Assembly (NCBI GenBank): GCA_017437285.1
Contig: JAFSBM010000127.1
Coordinates: forward strand, 1 to 46,483
Direction: 5' to 3'
From: Ruminococcus sp.
GTDB lineage: Bacteria; Bacillota; Clostridia; Oscillospirales; Ruminococcaceae
DNA: 46,483 bases
Shown: piece after piece, positions 16,534 to 24,927 of the stretch
Layout: every line of letters starts with the position of its first letter
Position numbering within the stretch: the stretch's first letter is position 1
Translations under genes and position numbers: made by a program
Notes under the pieces: generated by a model
Databases searched by the model: none
Told to the model about the DNA's origin: nothing
Seen by the model: only the letters and a program-made list of their open reading frames with translations

Positions 16534-18045
16534 ATGGATCAGCCAAATGTTTTAAGAGAAACCAAAATGGGTCAAAAGGGCTTCGTCAAAGAAGACGTTT
16601 TAATGTATATTGACGAACTCAATTCCCAGAACGAAGAATTAAAGAAAGAACTTGAAAAATCAAGCGGTAGTGCAGCCGATCCTCAGGAAATTATAAAGTA
16701 TAGAAATCAGATTGATAATTTACAGGAAAAGCTTAATGCTTCCAACAATGCCCTCAGACAGGCAAAGAAGGAAAATGAGGATCTTCAGCAGCAGATTTCT
16801 AAGCTGAAAGCAGGCGGTGCTGCTCCGGCAGCTGGCGGTGCTAACATTGATGCACAGACAAAGGCTGCTCTTGAAGCAGCAAGAAAAGAAATTGATTCTC
16901 TCAGAGCTCAGCTTAAAGCTGCAAATGAGAAAACAGCTGCTGCACCTGCACAGGCTGGCAATAATGCTGCACTTGATGCTGCTAAGAAAGAAATTGATAC
17001 CCTTAAAGCTCAGCTTAAAGCTGCTGCTGAAAAGGCAGAAAAGCCCGCTGCTGTTGATAATAAGTCAGCAGAGGAGCTTGCAAAGGCTAATGAGCAGATT
17101 ACTAAGATTACTGCTGAACTCAAATCCAAGACAGATGAGCTTGACAGCGTAAAGAGAACTGTTTCTGAAAAGGATAGCAAGATTGATGAGCTTACAAAGG
17201 CTAAGGATGAAGCTGTTAAGAAGGGCGAAGAAGCTGCTAAGAAGGACGAGGAAATTGCTAAGCTTAACGCTGAAATCGCTGACCTTAAGGCAAATTCAAA
17301 CGATCCTGCTGCTATCATGGGTTCACTCTTTGCAGAGGCTCAGAGAACTGTTTCTCAGCTTAAATTACAGGCTGAGCAGGAAGCTAACAGGACTACTAAG
17401 GATGCAGACGATAAGGCTGCTGCTGTAGTTCGTGAGGCTAATATGACTGCTGAAAAGACAATCAGAGAGGCTAACATGGCTGCTGAAAAGGCAATCGCAG
17501 AGGCTAATATGAAGGCTAAGATGACTGTTGAGGACGCTAACTCCAAGGCAGGAAAAATCAATGAGATGTCCTCAACTGTTCGCTCAATGCTCCTTAACGA
17601 GATCGAGAGCGTAAACAGCAAGTTCAACGACATTACAACTTCACTTATGAAGCTTACAGGTCAGGCTACTGACAGAATGGGCGACGCTAAGATGATTATC
17701 GAGGAAGCTAAGAAGGCAGTTGCTCCTTCTGATGAAAACAGCGTGAAGCTTGCAGAAGCTCCTAAGGCGACTTTCTCAGCTGCAAAAGCACCTACAGCTG
17801 AAATGAATAAGGATGACAGCAAGCCTGCTGATAACAGCGATCCTTTTTCAAGAGTAGCAGGCGGTTCATATAACAGCAGAAATTCTTCAAATAACTACAA
17901 TAACAACAATAATTTTAATAATAACAAGCCTTCTGCTCCTGATGCACAGAAGCAGGCTCCTAAGAAGCCCGTAAGCAACTTCAATTTCGATATGTCAGAC
18001 CTTCTCAAGGCTGCTGAGGAAGAAGCTGCTAAGGAAGAAGTTTGA
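16534..18045 (+). CDS. Long coiled-coil protein, possibly DivIVA-like
   Basis: The 503-residue product starts with a short segment (GFVKEDVLMYIDELNSQNEELKKEL, about residues 10-34 when read through) that recalls the lipid-binding start of DivIVA-type proteins. A very long Ala/Lys/Glu-rich coiled coil follows (about 25-380), including EANM-type repeats near 300-350. An Asn-rich disordered stretch lies near 445-470. The end, FNFDMSDLLKAAEEEAAKEEV (last 21 residues), has a D-x-x-D-hydrophobic-L-K pattern also seen at the tip of FtsZ. Its position after ftsZ, with its own promoter, suggests a septum or pole function, but no catalytic domain is present and DivIVA assignment is inference. Low-complexity composition would make database hits misleading. 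Confidence 0.7.
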   Translation: MDQPNVLRETKMGQKGFVKEDVLMYIDELNSQNEELKKELEKSSGSAADPQEIIKYRNQIDNLQEKLNASNNALRQAKKENEDLQQQISKLKAGGAAPAAGGANIDAQTKAALEAARKEIDSLRAQLKAANEKTAAAPAQAGNNAALDAAKKEIDTLKAQLKAAAEKAEKPAAVDNKSAEELAKANEQITKITAELKSKTDELDSVKRTVSEKDSKIDELTKAKDEAVKKGEEAAKKDEEIAKLNAEIADLKANSNDPAAIMGSLFAEAQRTVSQLKLQAEQEANRTTKDADDKAAAVVREANMTAEKTIREANMAAEKAIAEANMKAKMTVEDANSKAGKINEMSSTVRSMLLNEIESVNSKFNDITTSLMKLTGQATDRMGDAKMIIEEAKKAVAPSDENSVKLAEAPKATFSAAKAPTAEMNKDDSKPADNSDPFSRVAGGSYNSRNSSNNYNNNNNFNNNKPSAPDAQKQAPKKPVSNFNFDMSDLLKAAEEEAAKEEV

Positions 18046-18049
18046 TTAT

Positions 18050-18134
18050 AGTGCCTCGCACATCCGCAAACTAAAGTTTGCTCCGTGCGGATCGGCAAAT
18101 AGCAAACGCCAAAAGATTTTGTCGTTTGCTATAA
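18050..18134. repeat. 85-bp repeat, copy 1 (perfect reverse complement of 46346-46430)
   Basis: This stretch, starting 4 bp after a stop codon, is identical in reverse complement to 46346-46430. It folds into two hairpins: GCAAACTAAAGTTTGC (18066-18081) and ATAGCAAACG...CGTTTGCTAT (18099-18132). It may be a mobile intergenic repeat that doubles as a bidirectional transcription terminator. No coding potential. Confidence 0.9.
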
Positions 18135-18174
18135 GTGTTGCACGAAATTAGTGCGGCTGAACTTTAAATATTAT

Positions 18175-18201
18175 CCGACAGCTCTTTCACAGGGCTGTCG
18201 G
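18175..18201 (+). terminator. Hairpin, probable terminator or attenuator before the sigma gene
   Basis: CCGACAGC (18175-18182) pairs perfectly with GCTGTCGG (18194-18201). Only a short AT-rich stretch follows, without a proper T run, so termination is uncertain. Confidence 0.5.
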
Positions 18202-18232
18202 AATTAATAAAACCGAATACAGCGATTGTTGG

Positions 18233-18829
18233 GTGAATACTTTGCATAATATGAATTTGATTCTTAATGAATTTTGCGGAAAAACTGATGATGAGCTTGC
18301 TATGCTTGCTAAAAGCAGCAGAATGGCTGTTGAGGCTCTTGTCCTGCGTTTTTCAAGACTTATTCTTATAAAGGCAGAACTTTTTTCATCTAATAATTCC
18401 GACTGTGATGATTTTCGTCAGGAGGGTTTAATGGGACTGCTTAATGCAGTTTATTCCTTTAATCCCAAAAAATCAGTTAAATTTTCCACGTATGCCGAGG
18501 TTTGTATTGTAAATCGAATGAGGACATATGCGGTAAAACTCAACCGCAAGACCTGTGATGTTATCAGTATTGATGACATTCCCGATAATGTGGTATATAC
18601 TGAGGAAAATCCTGAGAAAATCTATATCAATAAAGAGTTTTTTTCTGAGCTGTGGAATATTGTGGATAGTCAGCTTTCAAGTCTTGAACGACAGGTTTTT
18701 GAACAGGTAATTCAAGGAAATACTTATGAGGAAATTGCTGAAAATCTCGATATATCGCCTAAATCTGTCGCTAATGCAGTACATAGGGCAAGGGGAAAAA
18801 TACGCTGCGGTTTAAATAAAAATATATGA
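18233..18829 (+). CDS. RNA polymerase sigma factor, SigH-like
   Basis: The 198-residue protein has sigma-70 region 2 (about 20-100), with the core-binding DFRQEGLMGLLNAVYSF and the FSTYAEVCIVNRM element like that of the SigH (Spo0H) group, and region 4 (about 140-190) with a helix-turn-helix YEEIAENLDISPKSVANAVHRARGK. Regions 1 and 3 are short or missing, as in SigH and other small sigma factors. In Bacillus SigH opens sporulation and competence; here that role is inferred from family likeness only. GTG 18233 lacks a good ribosome site, and ATG 18251 is an alternative start, so the N-terminus is uncertain. No anti-sigma gene is adjacent. Confidence 0.8.
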   Translation: MNTLHNMNLILNEFCGKTDDELAMLAKSSRMAVEALVLRFSRLILIKAELFSSNNSDCDDFRQEGLMGLLNAVYSFNPKKSVKFSTYAEVCIVNRMRTYAVKLNRKTCDVISIDDIPDNVVYTEENPEKIYINKEFFSELWNIVDSQLSSLERQVFEQVIQGNTYEEIAENLDISPKSVANAVHRARGKIRCGLNKNI

Positions 18830-18929
18830 CCGTGTAGCTTAAATAAGAGCGTTGTTTATCATAAAAGATATATCAAAGGTGTCGGTGTAAGTCCGACCGG
18901 GGTACAAAAATTAAGCGAGGTATATTAAA

Positions 18930-19205
18930 ATGTACGAAGACAAGACATTAGTCTGCAAGGATTGCGGCAACGAGTTCGTTTTCTCGGCAGGCGAGCAGGA
19001 GTTCTATGCTGAAAAGGGACTTACAAACGAGCCTAAGAGATGCAAGAGCTGCCGTGATGCACTGAAGAATTCTGCAAGAGGCGAGAGAACATTCTTTACA
19101 GGTGTTTGTGCTACTTGCGGCGGTGAGGCTAAGGTGCCTTTTGAGCCTAAGGATGGCAGACCTGTTTATTGCAGCGACTGCTTTGCAAAGCTCAATCAGG
19201 ACTAA
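18930..19205 (+). CDS. Small protein with two zinc-ribbon motifs
   Basis: The 91 residues hold two probable zinc-binding units: CKDCG (about 9-13) paired with CKSC (about 38-41), and CATCGG (about 60-65) paired with CSDC (about 81-84) through the VPFEPKDGRPVYC block. This layout is common in short Firmicute zinc-ribbon proteins of unknown function. GCGAGG lies about 10 nt before the ATG. The 100-nt gap upstream contains a small GTCGG/CCGAC hairpin (18881-18897) and no obvious promoter. A nucleic-acid or ribosome-associated role is plausible but not shown. Confidence 0.8.
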   Translation: MYEDKTLVCKDCGNEFVFSAGEQEFYAEKGLTNEPKRCKSCRDALKNSARGERTFFTGVCATCGGEAKVPFEPKDGRPVYCSDCFAKLNQD

Positions 19206-19241
19206 TTTGTTGACTTAGTTTACAAATTAAGGGTGGTTTAT

Positions 19242-19308
19242 ATGGCTTTCCTCGGTTACGGGGAAAGCTGCCATTTCTTGTAATATGGCGAAAAACGGGG
19301 AATAGCCG
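19242..19308 (+). promoter_or_regulatory. Leader with mutually exclusive hairpins upstream of the DUF1858 gene
   Basis: GCCAT (19270-19274) can pair either with ATGGC at 19242-19246, closing the GGCTTTCC/GGGGAAAGC hairpin, or with ATGGC at 19285-19289. A third hairpin uses ACGG and CCGT around 19295-19308. Alternative pairing of this kind is a hallmark of regulatory leaders, but the pattern matches no riboswitch class I know. Confidence 0.35.
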
Positions 19309-19340
19309 TGATTCGCACCAATTTTGAAAGGATGTAAATT

Positions 19341-19544
19341 ATGGAAATTACAAAAAATACTATCATCGGCGATATTCTTGACGCTGATTTTGAGGTTGCT
19401 CCCTATTTCCTTGAAATGGGTATGCATTGTCTTGGCTGCCCTGCTTCAAGAGGCGAAACAATTGAGGAGGCTTGTGCTGTTCACGGTACAGATGCCGATG
19501 AATTAGTTGCAAAGCTCAACGAGCATTTTGCTAAAAAGGCTTGA
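19341..19544 (+). CDS. DUF1858 redox-disulfide protein
   Basis: The 67-residue product matches the DUF1858 family (hybrid-cluster-protein-associated redox disulfide domain). It begins with the TKNTIIGDIL pattern, has a CLGCPAS motif (about 31-37, two Cys three apart), then GETIEEACAVHG and a C-terminal ADELVAKLN helix. The paired cysteines are expected to be redox active; the partner is unknown and no hybrid cluster protein is in the window. GAAAGGATG lies about 9 nt before the ATG. A terminator follows, so it is likely monocistronic under the structured leader. Confidence 0.88.
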   Translation: MEITKNTIIGDILDADFEVAPYFLEMGMHCLGCPASRGETIEEACAVHGTDADELVAKLNEHFAKKA

Positions 19545-19553
19545 GAAATTGCG

Positions 19554-19585
19554 GCGTGCTGATTTTTCGGCACGCTTTATTTTTT
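19554..19585 (+). terminator. Terminator after the DUF1858 gene
   Basis: GCGTGCTG (19554-19561) pairs with CGGCACGC (19568-19575; one G-U), followed by TTTATTTTTT. Confidence 0.85.
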
Positions 19586-19601
19586 GATTGGAGATAGGAA
19601 A

Positions 19602-21038
19602 ATGTTGGATAATAGACTAAAAATGTGTGCTGATATGATAAGCGGCAAGGGTATAGTATGCGACGTTGGAACTGACCATGCACTTCTTGCAGCGTATCTG
19701 ATAACAAACGGCAAATGCGAGAAAGTAATTGCCTCTGATATAAATGAAGGTCCTCTTGAATCGGCTGGGAAAACCGTTGAAAAGTACGGTATATCAGGAA
19801 AAGTTGACCTTGTGCTGTCTGATGGACTGAAAAATATCAATGGCGAGGGTGTTTCTGATATTGTCATTGCAGGTATGGGCGGTGAAACCATTGTAAAAAT
19901 TCTTAGCGAACGTCAGTTCGATCTTAATGGAATTCGTCTGATTTTACAGCCTATGACTAAGGCTGAGATTCTCAGAAAATGGCTTGCAGACTATGGATAT
20001 AAAATTGTGTCAGAAAACGGTGTTTCTGAGGGTGAAAAGCTGTATACTGTTATAACTGCTTCTGCAATGCCGGGCTGCGAATCTTTGACTGAATTTGAAG
20101 CACTTCGTGGATTTTACAGTGACGATGACGAAGTCGGCAAGATAATTCGTCAGAAAGAAGCTGAAAGATTGTTGAAAGTCAGCAAATCCTTGAAAAAAGC
20201 AGGTAAAATAAATGATGCTGTTCACTATGCGGCTATGGCAAGCCGCATGGTTAACGGAAGTAAAGATGTTCGTATAAGCGACATATATTCGTTTCTTGAC
20301 GAGAAATATCCCCTTTCATTGCAGGAAAGCTGGGATAATTCGGGTTATATAGTTGAATCTGATAGCGAAAAATGCTCAAAGATTTTACTTACATTGGATA
20401 TTACAAATGATTCTGTTGATGAAGCAATTTACAAAAAGGCTGACCTTGCTATTTCTCACCACCCTGTGATTTTCAATCCGCTGAAAAAAATACAGGTGGA
20501 TACCCCTGTTTATAAGCTTGTCAGAAGTGGAATTGGTGCAATTTGTATGCATACAAATCTTGATATAACTGAGGGCGGTACAAATACTGTCATTGTTGGG
20601 AAAATCGCTGAAAAGCTCGGTATATCGGCAAATATTGAGCCTTTGGAGGACTGTGGATTAGGCTGTATTATTGAACTTGAAAAAGTTGTTGATTGTGATG
20701 AGTTGGCTGAAATTCTCAAAGATATATTTAATATTGAGCGTGTAAAAATGAGTATGTATGGCGAATATATCTTATCAAAAATTGCGATTTGTTCAGGTTC
20801 AGGCGGCTCATTATGGAAACTTGCGAAAGCCAAAGGTTGCGATGCGTTGATAACAGGGGATGTGAAGCACGATGTGTGGATTGACGCAAATAACAGCAAA
20901 TTCACTGTTATTGACTGTGGACACTTCCACACGGAAAATCTCGTATTATGGGAACTTCGTCGTGTTCTTGAAGAAAAATTCCCAATGGTTGATGTGGAAA
21001 TTTCTGAATTGTCCGTTGACCCTTGTGAATACTATTGA
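19602..21038 (+). CDS. Fusion of tRNA m1A22 methyltransferase TrmK and Nif3-like (DUF34) protein
   Basis: Residues 1-218 match TrmK, which methylates N1 of A22 in tRNA with SAM: CDVGTDHALLAAYL (20-33), SDINEGPL (45-52), and AGMGGETI (90-97). Residues 223-478 match Nif3/YqfO, a dinuclear metal protein of poorly known function: SLQESWDNSG (239-248), SHHPVIF (285-291), MHTNLD (316-321), SGSGG and GHFHTEN near the end. The Nif3 half is the short form without the PII-like insert. In many Firmicutes trmK and nif3 are adjacent separate genes; here there is one uninterrupted frame with no stop or new start between them. ATG 19602 follows GGAGATAGG; a TTG at 19584 is less likely. The next gene starts 5 bp downstream. 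Confidence 0.92.
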   Translation: MLDNRLKMCADMISGKGIVCDVGTDHALLAAYLITNGKCEKVIASDINEGPLESAGKTVEKYGISGKVDLVLSDGLKNINGEGVSDIVIAGMGGETIVKILSERQFDLNGIRLILQPMTKAEILRKWLADYGYKIVSENGVSEGEKLYTVITASAMPGCESLTEFEALRGFYSDDDEVGKIIRQKEAERLLKVSKSLKKAGKINDAVHYAAMASRMVNGSKDVRISDIYSFLDEKYPLSLQESWDNSGYIVESDSEKCSKILLTLDITNDSVDEAIYKKADLAISHHPVIFNPLKKIQVDTPVYKLVRSGIGAICMHTNLDITEGGTNTVIVGKIAEKLGISANIEPLEDCGLGCIIELEKVVDCDELAEILKDIFNIERVKMSMYGEYILSKIAICSGSGGSLWKLAKAKGCDALITGDVKHDVWIDANNSKFTVIDCGHFHTENLVLWELRRVLEEKFPMVDVEISELSVDPCEYY

Positions 21039-21043
21039 GGTGA

Positions 21044-21874
21044 ATGATGAGTATTTTTATTTGCCCTGCATGCGGCGAAAAACTTGATATATCGGGAAAA
21101 TCCTATATATGTCCAAATCGTCATACATTTGATATGGCGAAAAGCGGCTATGTAAACCTGCTTCCTACGAATAACAGCGGAAGCGTTCACGGCGACAATA
21201 AGCTGATGCTGAGAGCAAGGCGAGAATTCCTTGAAAAAGGCTATTATAAGCCACTTTGTGATGCTGTTTGCAAAGTGGTTAGCAAATATTGCGGTGAAAA
21301 ATCTGTAATTCTCGACGCAGGGTGTGGCGAAGGCTATTATACAACTGCTGTAAAAGCAAATTTTGATAAATCAAATATTGCGGTTGAAATGTACGGAATT
21401 GACATATCAAAAGATGCGGTTGATATGGCTGCTAAGAGAAAATCGGGTGTAATTTTTGCTGCTGCAAGTGTGTTTCATATACCTGTAATGACCAATTCTT
21501 GCGATTTGCTTTTGACTATGTTTGCACCTTATTGTGGTGAGGAATATGGCAGGGTTTTGAAAAATGACGGAATTATGGTTATGGCAATTCCGTCAGAAAA
21601 TCACCTTTGGGAGTTGAAAAGTAAAATATACGACACTCCCTACAAGAATGAAGTTAAGGATTATCAGCTTGACGGATTTGAATTTGTTGGTGCTGAAAAA
21701 ATCAGGTATACTATGAATATTCCCGAAAATTCGGACATTTTAAGCCTTTTCTCAATGACTCCTTACTACTACAAAACAGGAAAAATTGAAAAGGAACGGT
21801 TAAATCAGCTGGAAAACCTCGAAACACAGGCAGATTTTGAACTTTTGATTTACAAAAAAATAGCAAAGGATTGA
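21044..21874 (+). CDS. 23S rRNA guanine-N1 methyltransferase, RlmA-like
   Basis: The 276-residue protein has the N-terminal zinc-binding module of RlmA (CPACGEKL ... YICPNRHTFD, four ligands Cys, Cys, Cys and His) followed by a SAM-dependent methyltransferase domain with DAGCGEGYYT near residue 90. RlmA proteins methylate G745 or G748 in 23S rRNA helix 35, the latter linked to macrolide response; which site is used cannot be told. The conserved KSGYVNLLP and SVHGDNKLMLRARREFL stretches are present. Two start codons are possible (ATG 21044 and ATG 21047); GAGGTG at 21037-21042, which overlaps the preceding stop, fits 21047 slightly better. Confidence 0.88.
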   Translation: MMSIFICPACGEKLDISGKSYICPNRHTFDMAKSGYVNLLPTNNSGSVHGDNKLMLRARREFLEKGYYKPLCDAVCKVVSKYCGEKSVILDAGCGEGYYTTAVKANFDKSNIAVEMYGIDISKDAVDMAAKRKSGVIFAAASVFHIPVMTNSCDLLLTMFAPYCGEEYGRVLKNDGIMVMAIPSENHLWELKSKIYDTPYKNEVKDYQLDGFEFVGAEKIRYTMNIPENSDILSLFSMTPYYYKTGKIEKERLNQLENLETQADFELLIYKKIAKD

Positions 21875-21878
21875 TATT

Positions 21879-23630
21879 ATGGCTCTGGACGGAGCGTTTC
21901 TCTATACGGTAAAAAATGAACTTATGCAACTCATTGGTGGACGTGTTGAAAAAGTATTTCAGCCCTCCCGTGAGGAAATTGTAATATTCATTCGTACAAG
22001 GCAAGGCAGCAAAAAGCTCTATATTTCGTCAAATGCGGGTAGTGCGAGAATTCATATAACTGAAAAACAGCCCGACAATCCGCAGACTCCCCCTATGTTT
22101 TGTATGCTGATGCGTAAGAAATTGGGCAGCGGAAAATTGGTTGGAATTCGTCAGGACGGACTTGAACGAATTCTTTTTCTCGATTTTGAATGTGTCAACG
22201 AAATTGGCGATATGGTGACGATTACTCTTGCTTGTGAGATTATGGGACGCTGTTCGAACCTCGTTATCATAGGGGAAAACGGCACGATAATCGACAGTAT
22301 TAAGCGAGTTGACGAGGAAATGTCCCGTGAAAGACTTATTCTTCCGGGAATGAAGTATACGCTTCCGCCACGTGATGACAGAATGAATTTCCTTGAAGCT
22401 GAGCCAGATGAGATAGTTGAGAGGCTAAAAACTGCAAATCCTGCCGAACTTTCGAAAGTTTTAATACGCATATTTGAAGGAATATCGCCAATTCTTGCCC
22501 GTGAGTGGACTTATTTTGCAGGCAGAGGTGAGTATCTGCAAAACGATACTATAGAGGGCGATTTCCTCGACAGATTGCTTTATATCGTCAAAAAGACGAA
22601 ACAACAGCTGATTAGTGGTGAATGTTGTTTCTCTGTGGCAAGCACAAAAGATGGTATGTTGAAAGATTTTTCTTTTATCAGACTTAGTCAATTCGGCAAT
22701 CTTATGCTTACAAAAGAATTATCTTCGGCATCTGAATTACTTGACTATTTCTATTTTGAAAGGGACAGAGCAGTTCGTACCAAACAGCGTGCAAATGACC
22801 TTTTCAGGCTTCTTGTAAATCTCACGGAGCGTACTTCAAGGCGAATTACCGCACAACGTGAGGAATTGGCTGCCTGTGCGGAAAAGGAACATTTTAAGCT
22901 TTGCGGTGATATTATATCCGCCAATATGTATGCAATCAAAAAAGGTGATACATCTCTGATTGCTGATAATTTCTATGAAGAAGGCTGCCCAAAAATTGCG
23001 ATTGACCTTGATGAACGTAAATCACCATCGCAAAATGCTCAGCATTACTACAACGAGTATAAGAAATGCGTTACTGCTGAGGGAATTCTCACCGTTCAGA
23101 TTGAAAAAGGTGAGGAAGAATTGCAGTATTTAGAAAGTGTTTTTGATGCTCTTACACGTGCAGATTCCGAAAATGATATTATTCAGCTTCGTCTTGAATT
23201 GCGTGAACAGGGCTATATAAAATCCCTTGGAAACAAGGCTAAACCGCCTAAGGCATTGCCGCCGCTGGAGTATAAATCATCGGACGGATATACAATTTTA
23301 GTTGGCAGAAATAATCATCAGAATGACCAGCTGACTATGAAATTTGCCGAAAAATCGGATATATGGCTGCATACCCAGAAGATAACAGGTTCTCACGTTA
23401 TCATCGTAACCGACGGTGAAACTCCCCCTGACAAGACCATTGAGGAGGCGGCAATTATAGCGGCTTACAACAGCAAGGGCAGGGGTTCAAATCTTGTGCC
23501 TGTTGACTATTGCCTTGCGAAATTTGTGAAAAAACCGTCGGGAGCAAAGCCCGGAAAGGTGATTTTTACCAACTATAAAACCGCCTTTGTAAATCCCGAT
23601 GAAGAAATAGTAAATAAACTGAAAGTATAA
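21879..23630 (+). CDS. rqcH: RqcH (Rqc2/NFACT) ribosome-associated quality control protein
   Basis: RqcH binds stalled 50S subunits and recruits tRNA-Ala to add alanine tails for degradation. The 583 residues have NFACT-N from the start (MALDGAFLYTVKNEL, GGRVEKVFQPSREEIV), the middle coiled-coil M domains (about 260-430) and the C-terminal NFACT-R domain with DIWLHTQKITGSHV near residues 494-507. The length and order are typical; older annotations call it fibronectin-binding protein FbpA. It starts 4 bp after the rlmA-like gene, and the glycosylase gene starts 4 bp after its stop. Confidence 0.95.
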   Translation: MALDGAFLYTVKNELMQLIGGRVEKVFQPSREEIVIFIRTRQGSKKLYISSNAGSARIHITEKQPDNPQTPPMFCMLMRKKLGSGKLVGIRQDGLERILFLDFECVNEIGDMVTITLACEIMGRCSNLVIIGENGTIIDSIKRVDEEMSRERLILPGMKYTLPPRDDRMNFLEAEPDEIVERLKTANPAELSKVLIRIFEGISPILAREWTYFAGRGEYLQNDTIEGDFLDRLLYIVKKTKQQLISGECCFSVASTKDGMLKDFSFIRLSQFGNLMLTKELSSASELLDYFYFERDRAVRTKQRANDLFRLLVNLTERTSRRITAQREELAACAEKEHFKLCGDIISANMYAIKKGDTSLIADNFYEEGCPKIAIDLDERKSPSQNAQHYYNEYKKCVTAEGILTVQIEKGEEELQYLESVFDALTRADSENDIIQLRLELREQGYIKSLGNKAKPPKALPPLEYKSSDGYTILVGRNNHQNDQLTMKFAEKSDIWLHTQKITGSHVIIVTDGETPPDKTIEEAAIIAAYNSKGRGSNLVPVDYCLAKFVKKPSGAKPGKVIFTNYKTAFVNPDEEIVNKLKV

Positions 23631-23634
23631 TTGT

Positions 23635-24147
23635 ATGAAACTTAATGAAGAATTTTTTAATCGTGATGCCCTTGAAGTTGCACCAAATCTGATAGGTAAA
23701 ATTATTGCACGAAAGCTTGATGACGGCACGATTTTACGTGAAAGAATTGCCGAAACTGAGGTATATCGGGGAGAAGAAGACTTGGGCTGCCACGCCTCGA
23801 AGGGGCGGACGAAAAGAACTGAGCTGCTCTACGGCGAAAGCGGCATAATTTACGTTTATCTCTGCTATGGTATGCATTGGCTGATGAATGTCATAACAGG
23901 GGAGCGTGAGCAGCCTCAGGGCGTACTTTTCCGCTGTGGTACGGTGAAAAACGGCCCTGCTAAGCTGACGAAATATTTGCAGATTGACGGCAGTTTCAAC
24001 GGCGAAAAAATCTGCGGAAATGACCGTGTGTGGATTGAAGATGACGGTTTTCGTCCGAAAATTACAACTGCACCTCGTGTTGGAATTGACTATGCAGGGG
24101 AGTATTGGAAGAATGTAAAATGGCGGTATATTGCGGAAAAGGAGTGA
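23635..24147 (+). CDS. 3-methyladenine DNA glycosylase (Mpg/AAG family)
   Basis: An alkyladenine glycosylase that removes damaged purines. The 170-residue product matches the AAG fold: NLIGKIIARKL at the start, the ETEVYRG motif (catalytic Glu near 42), the GRTKRTELLYG stretch, IIYVYLCYGMHWLMNV with the intercalating Tyr region, and PQGVLFRCG. It is about 25-35 residues shorter than usual, mainly in the RA-EP loop region and the C-terminus, but the core looks intact. It has no obvious Shine-Dalgarno and starts 4 bp after rqcH, so coupled translation is likely. Confidence 0.9.
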   Translation: MKLNEEFFNRDALEVAPNLIGKIIARKLDDGTILRERIAETEVYRGEEDLGCHASKGRTKRTELLYGESGIIYVYLCYGMHWLMNVITGEREQPQGVLFRCGTVKNGPAKLTKYLQIDGSFNGEKICGNDRVWIEDDGFRPKITTAPRVGIDYAGEYWKNVKWRYIAEKE

Positions 24148-24151
24148 TTTT

Positions 24152-24919
24152 GTGAATATCCGTTCTGTTGGCTGGAATTGCGTTTATGACGGGGATTACA
24201 GCTTTTTTCAGAAAGCCGAAAAGGGCATTTTTCTGCTGCTTCTCGCCCGTTCCGAGGTGAAAATCGGCGAAAATCTTCTCCCTGCCGATGTTATGGTAAT
24301 TTTTGACGGAACGCAGGATATTTCCTACTCGGCGGCGGATAATCCTCTTATGTGCCATTGGATTTGTTTCGAGTGCGAAAGCGAATCTGAAATGGCGGAT
24401 TTTGCCGATATACCGTACAATCTGCCTTTGCTTTACAGAGATGTTGATTTCATAAGTGAGCTTATGGGGAATATTACTACGGAATTTTATTCAACTCATA
24501 GCCGTAGAATGAAAATAATTGACATTATGATGAAAACGCTGCTTTTCAAATCCGCTGAACGCAGTCTGAATTCGGAAATTATGGAATCGGCGGTTGACCC
24601 TCACTATAATTCCCTTGTGGAACTTCGTGAAAAGATTTACCGAAATCCGCAGATGAAGTGGAATGTGGACTCTATGGCGGCGGTTGTGAATATGTCACGC
24701 TCCTATTTTCAGCACATTTATCGGGAAATTTTCGGGGTATCCTGTATGACTGACGTGATAAACGGCAAAATCGAAAAGGCAAAGGAAATTCTCAGCGAAA
24801 CGGGCTGTACTGTGTCGCAGGTGGCGGCGATGTGCGGCTATGAAAATGACGAACATTTTATGCGGCAATTCAAAAAAATTGTCGGAGTAACTCCTACAGT
24901 ATACAGAAAAAACAAGTGA
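24152..24919 (+). CDS. AraC-family transcriptional regulator
   Basis: A 255-residue regulator with an N-terminal sensing region (about 1-140, cupin-like with the DVMVIFDGTQDISY strand pattern) and a C-terminal double helix-turn-helix (about 155-255). The C-terminal signature VSQVAAMCGYENDEHFMRQFKKIVGVTPTVYR is classic AraC/XylS, read in two parts. The start is taken as GTG 24152, with AAGGAG 8 nt upstream overlapping the end of the glycosylase gene. The ligand is unknown. The next gene, a GNAT acetyltransferase, begins 8 bp after the stop, so the two may be functionally linked. Confidence 0.93.
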   Translation: MNIRSVGWNCVYDGDYSFFQKAEKGIFLLLLARSEVKIGENLLPADVMVIFDGTQDISYSAADNPLMCHWICFECESESEMADFADIPYNLPLLYRDVDFISELMGNITTEFYSTHSRRMKIIDIMMKTLLFKSAERSLNSEIMESAVDPHYNSLVELREKIYRNPQMKWNVDSMAAVVNMSRSYFQHIYREIFGVSCMTDVINGKIEKAKEILSETGCTVSQVAAMCGYENDEHFMRQFKKIVGVTPTVYRKNK

Positions 24920-24927
24920 GGTGCGAT

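Noticed and set aside
17401-17540. Tandem DNA repeats in the coiled-coil gene
   Set aside because: They reflect heptad-type EANM repeats of the protein and vary too much at DNA level to be a separate repeat array.
18830-18929. tRNA-like or riboswitch-like element before the zinc-ribbon gene
   Set aside because: Only one small GTCGG/CCGAC hairpin is present; no cloverleaf or known aptamer could be drawn.
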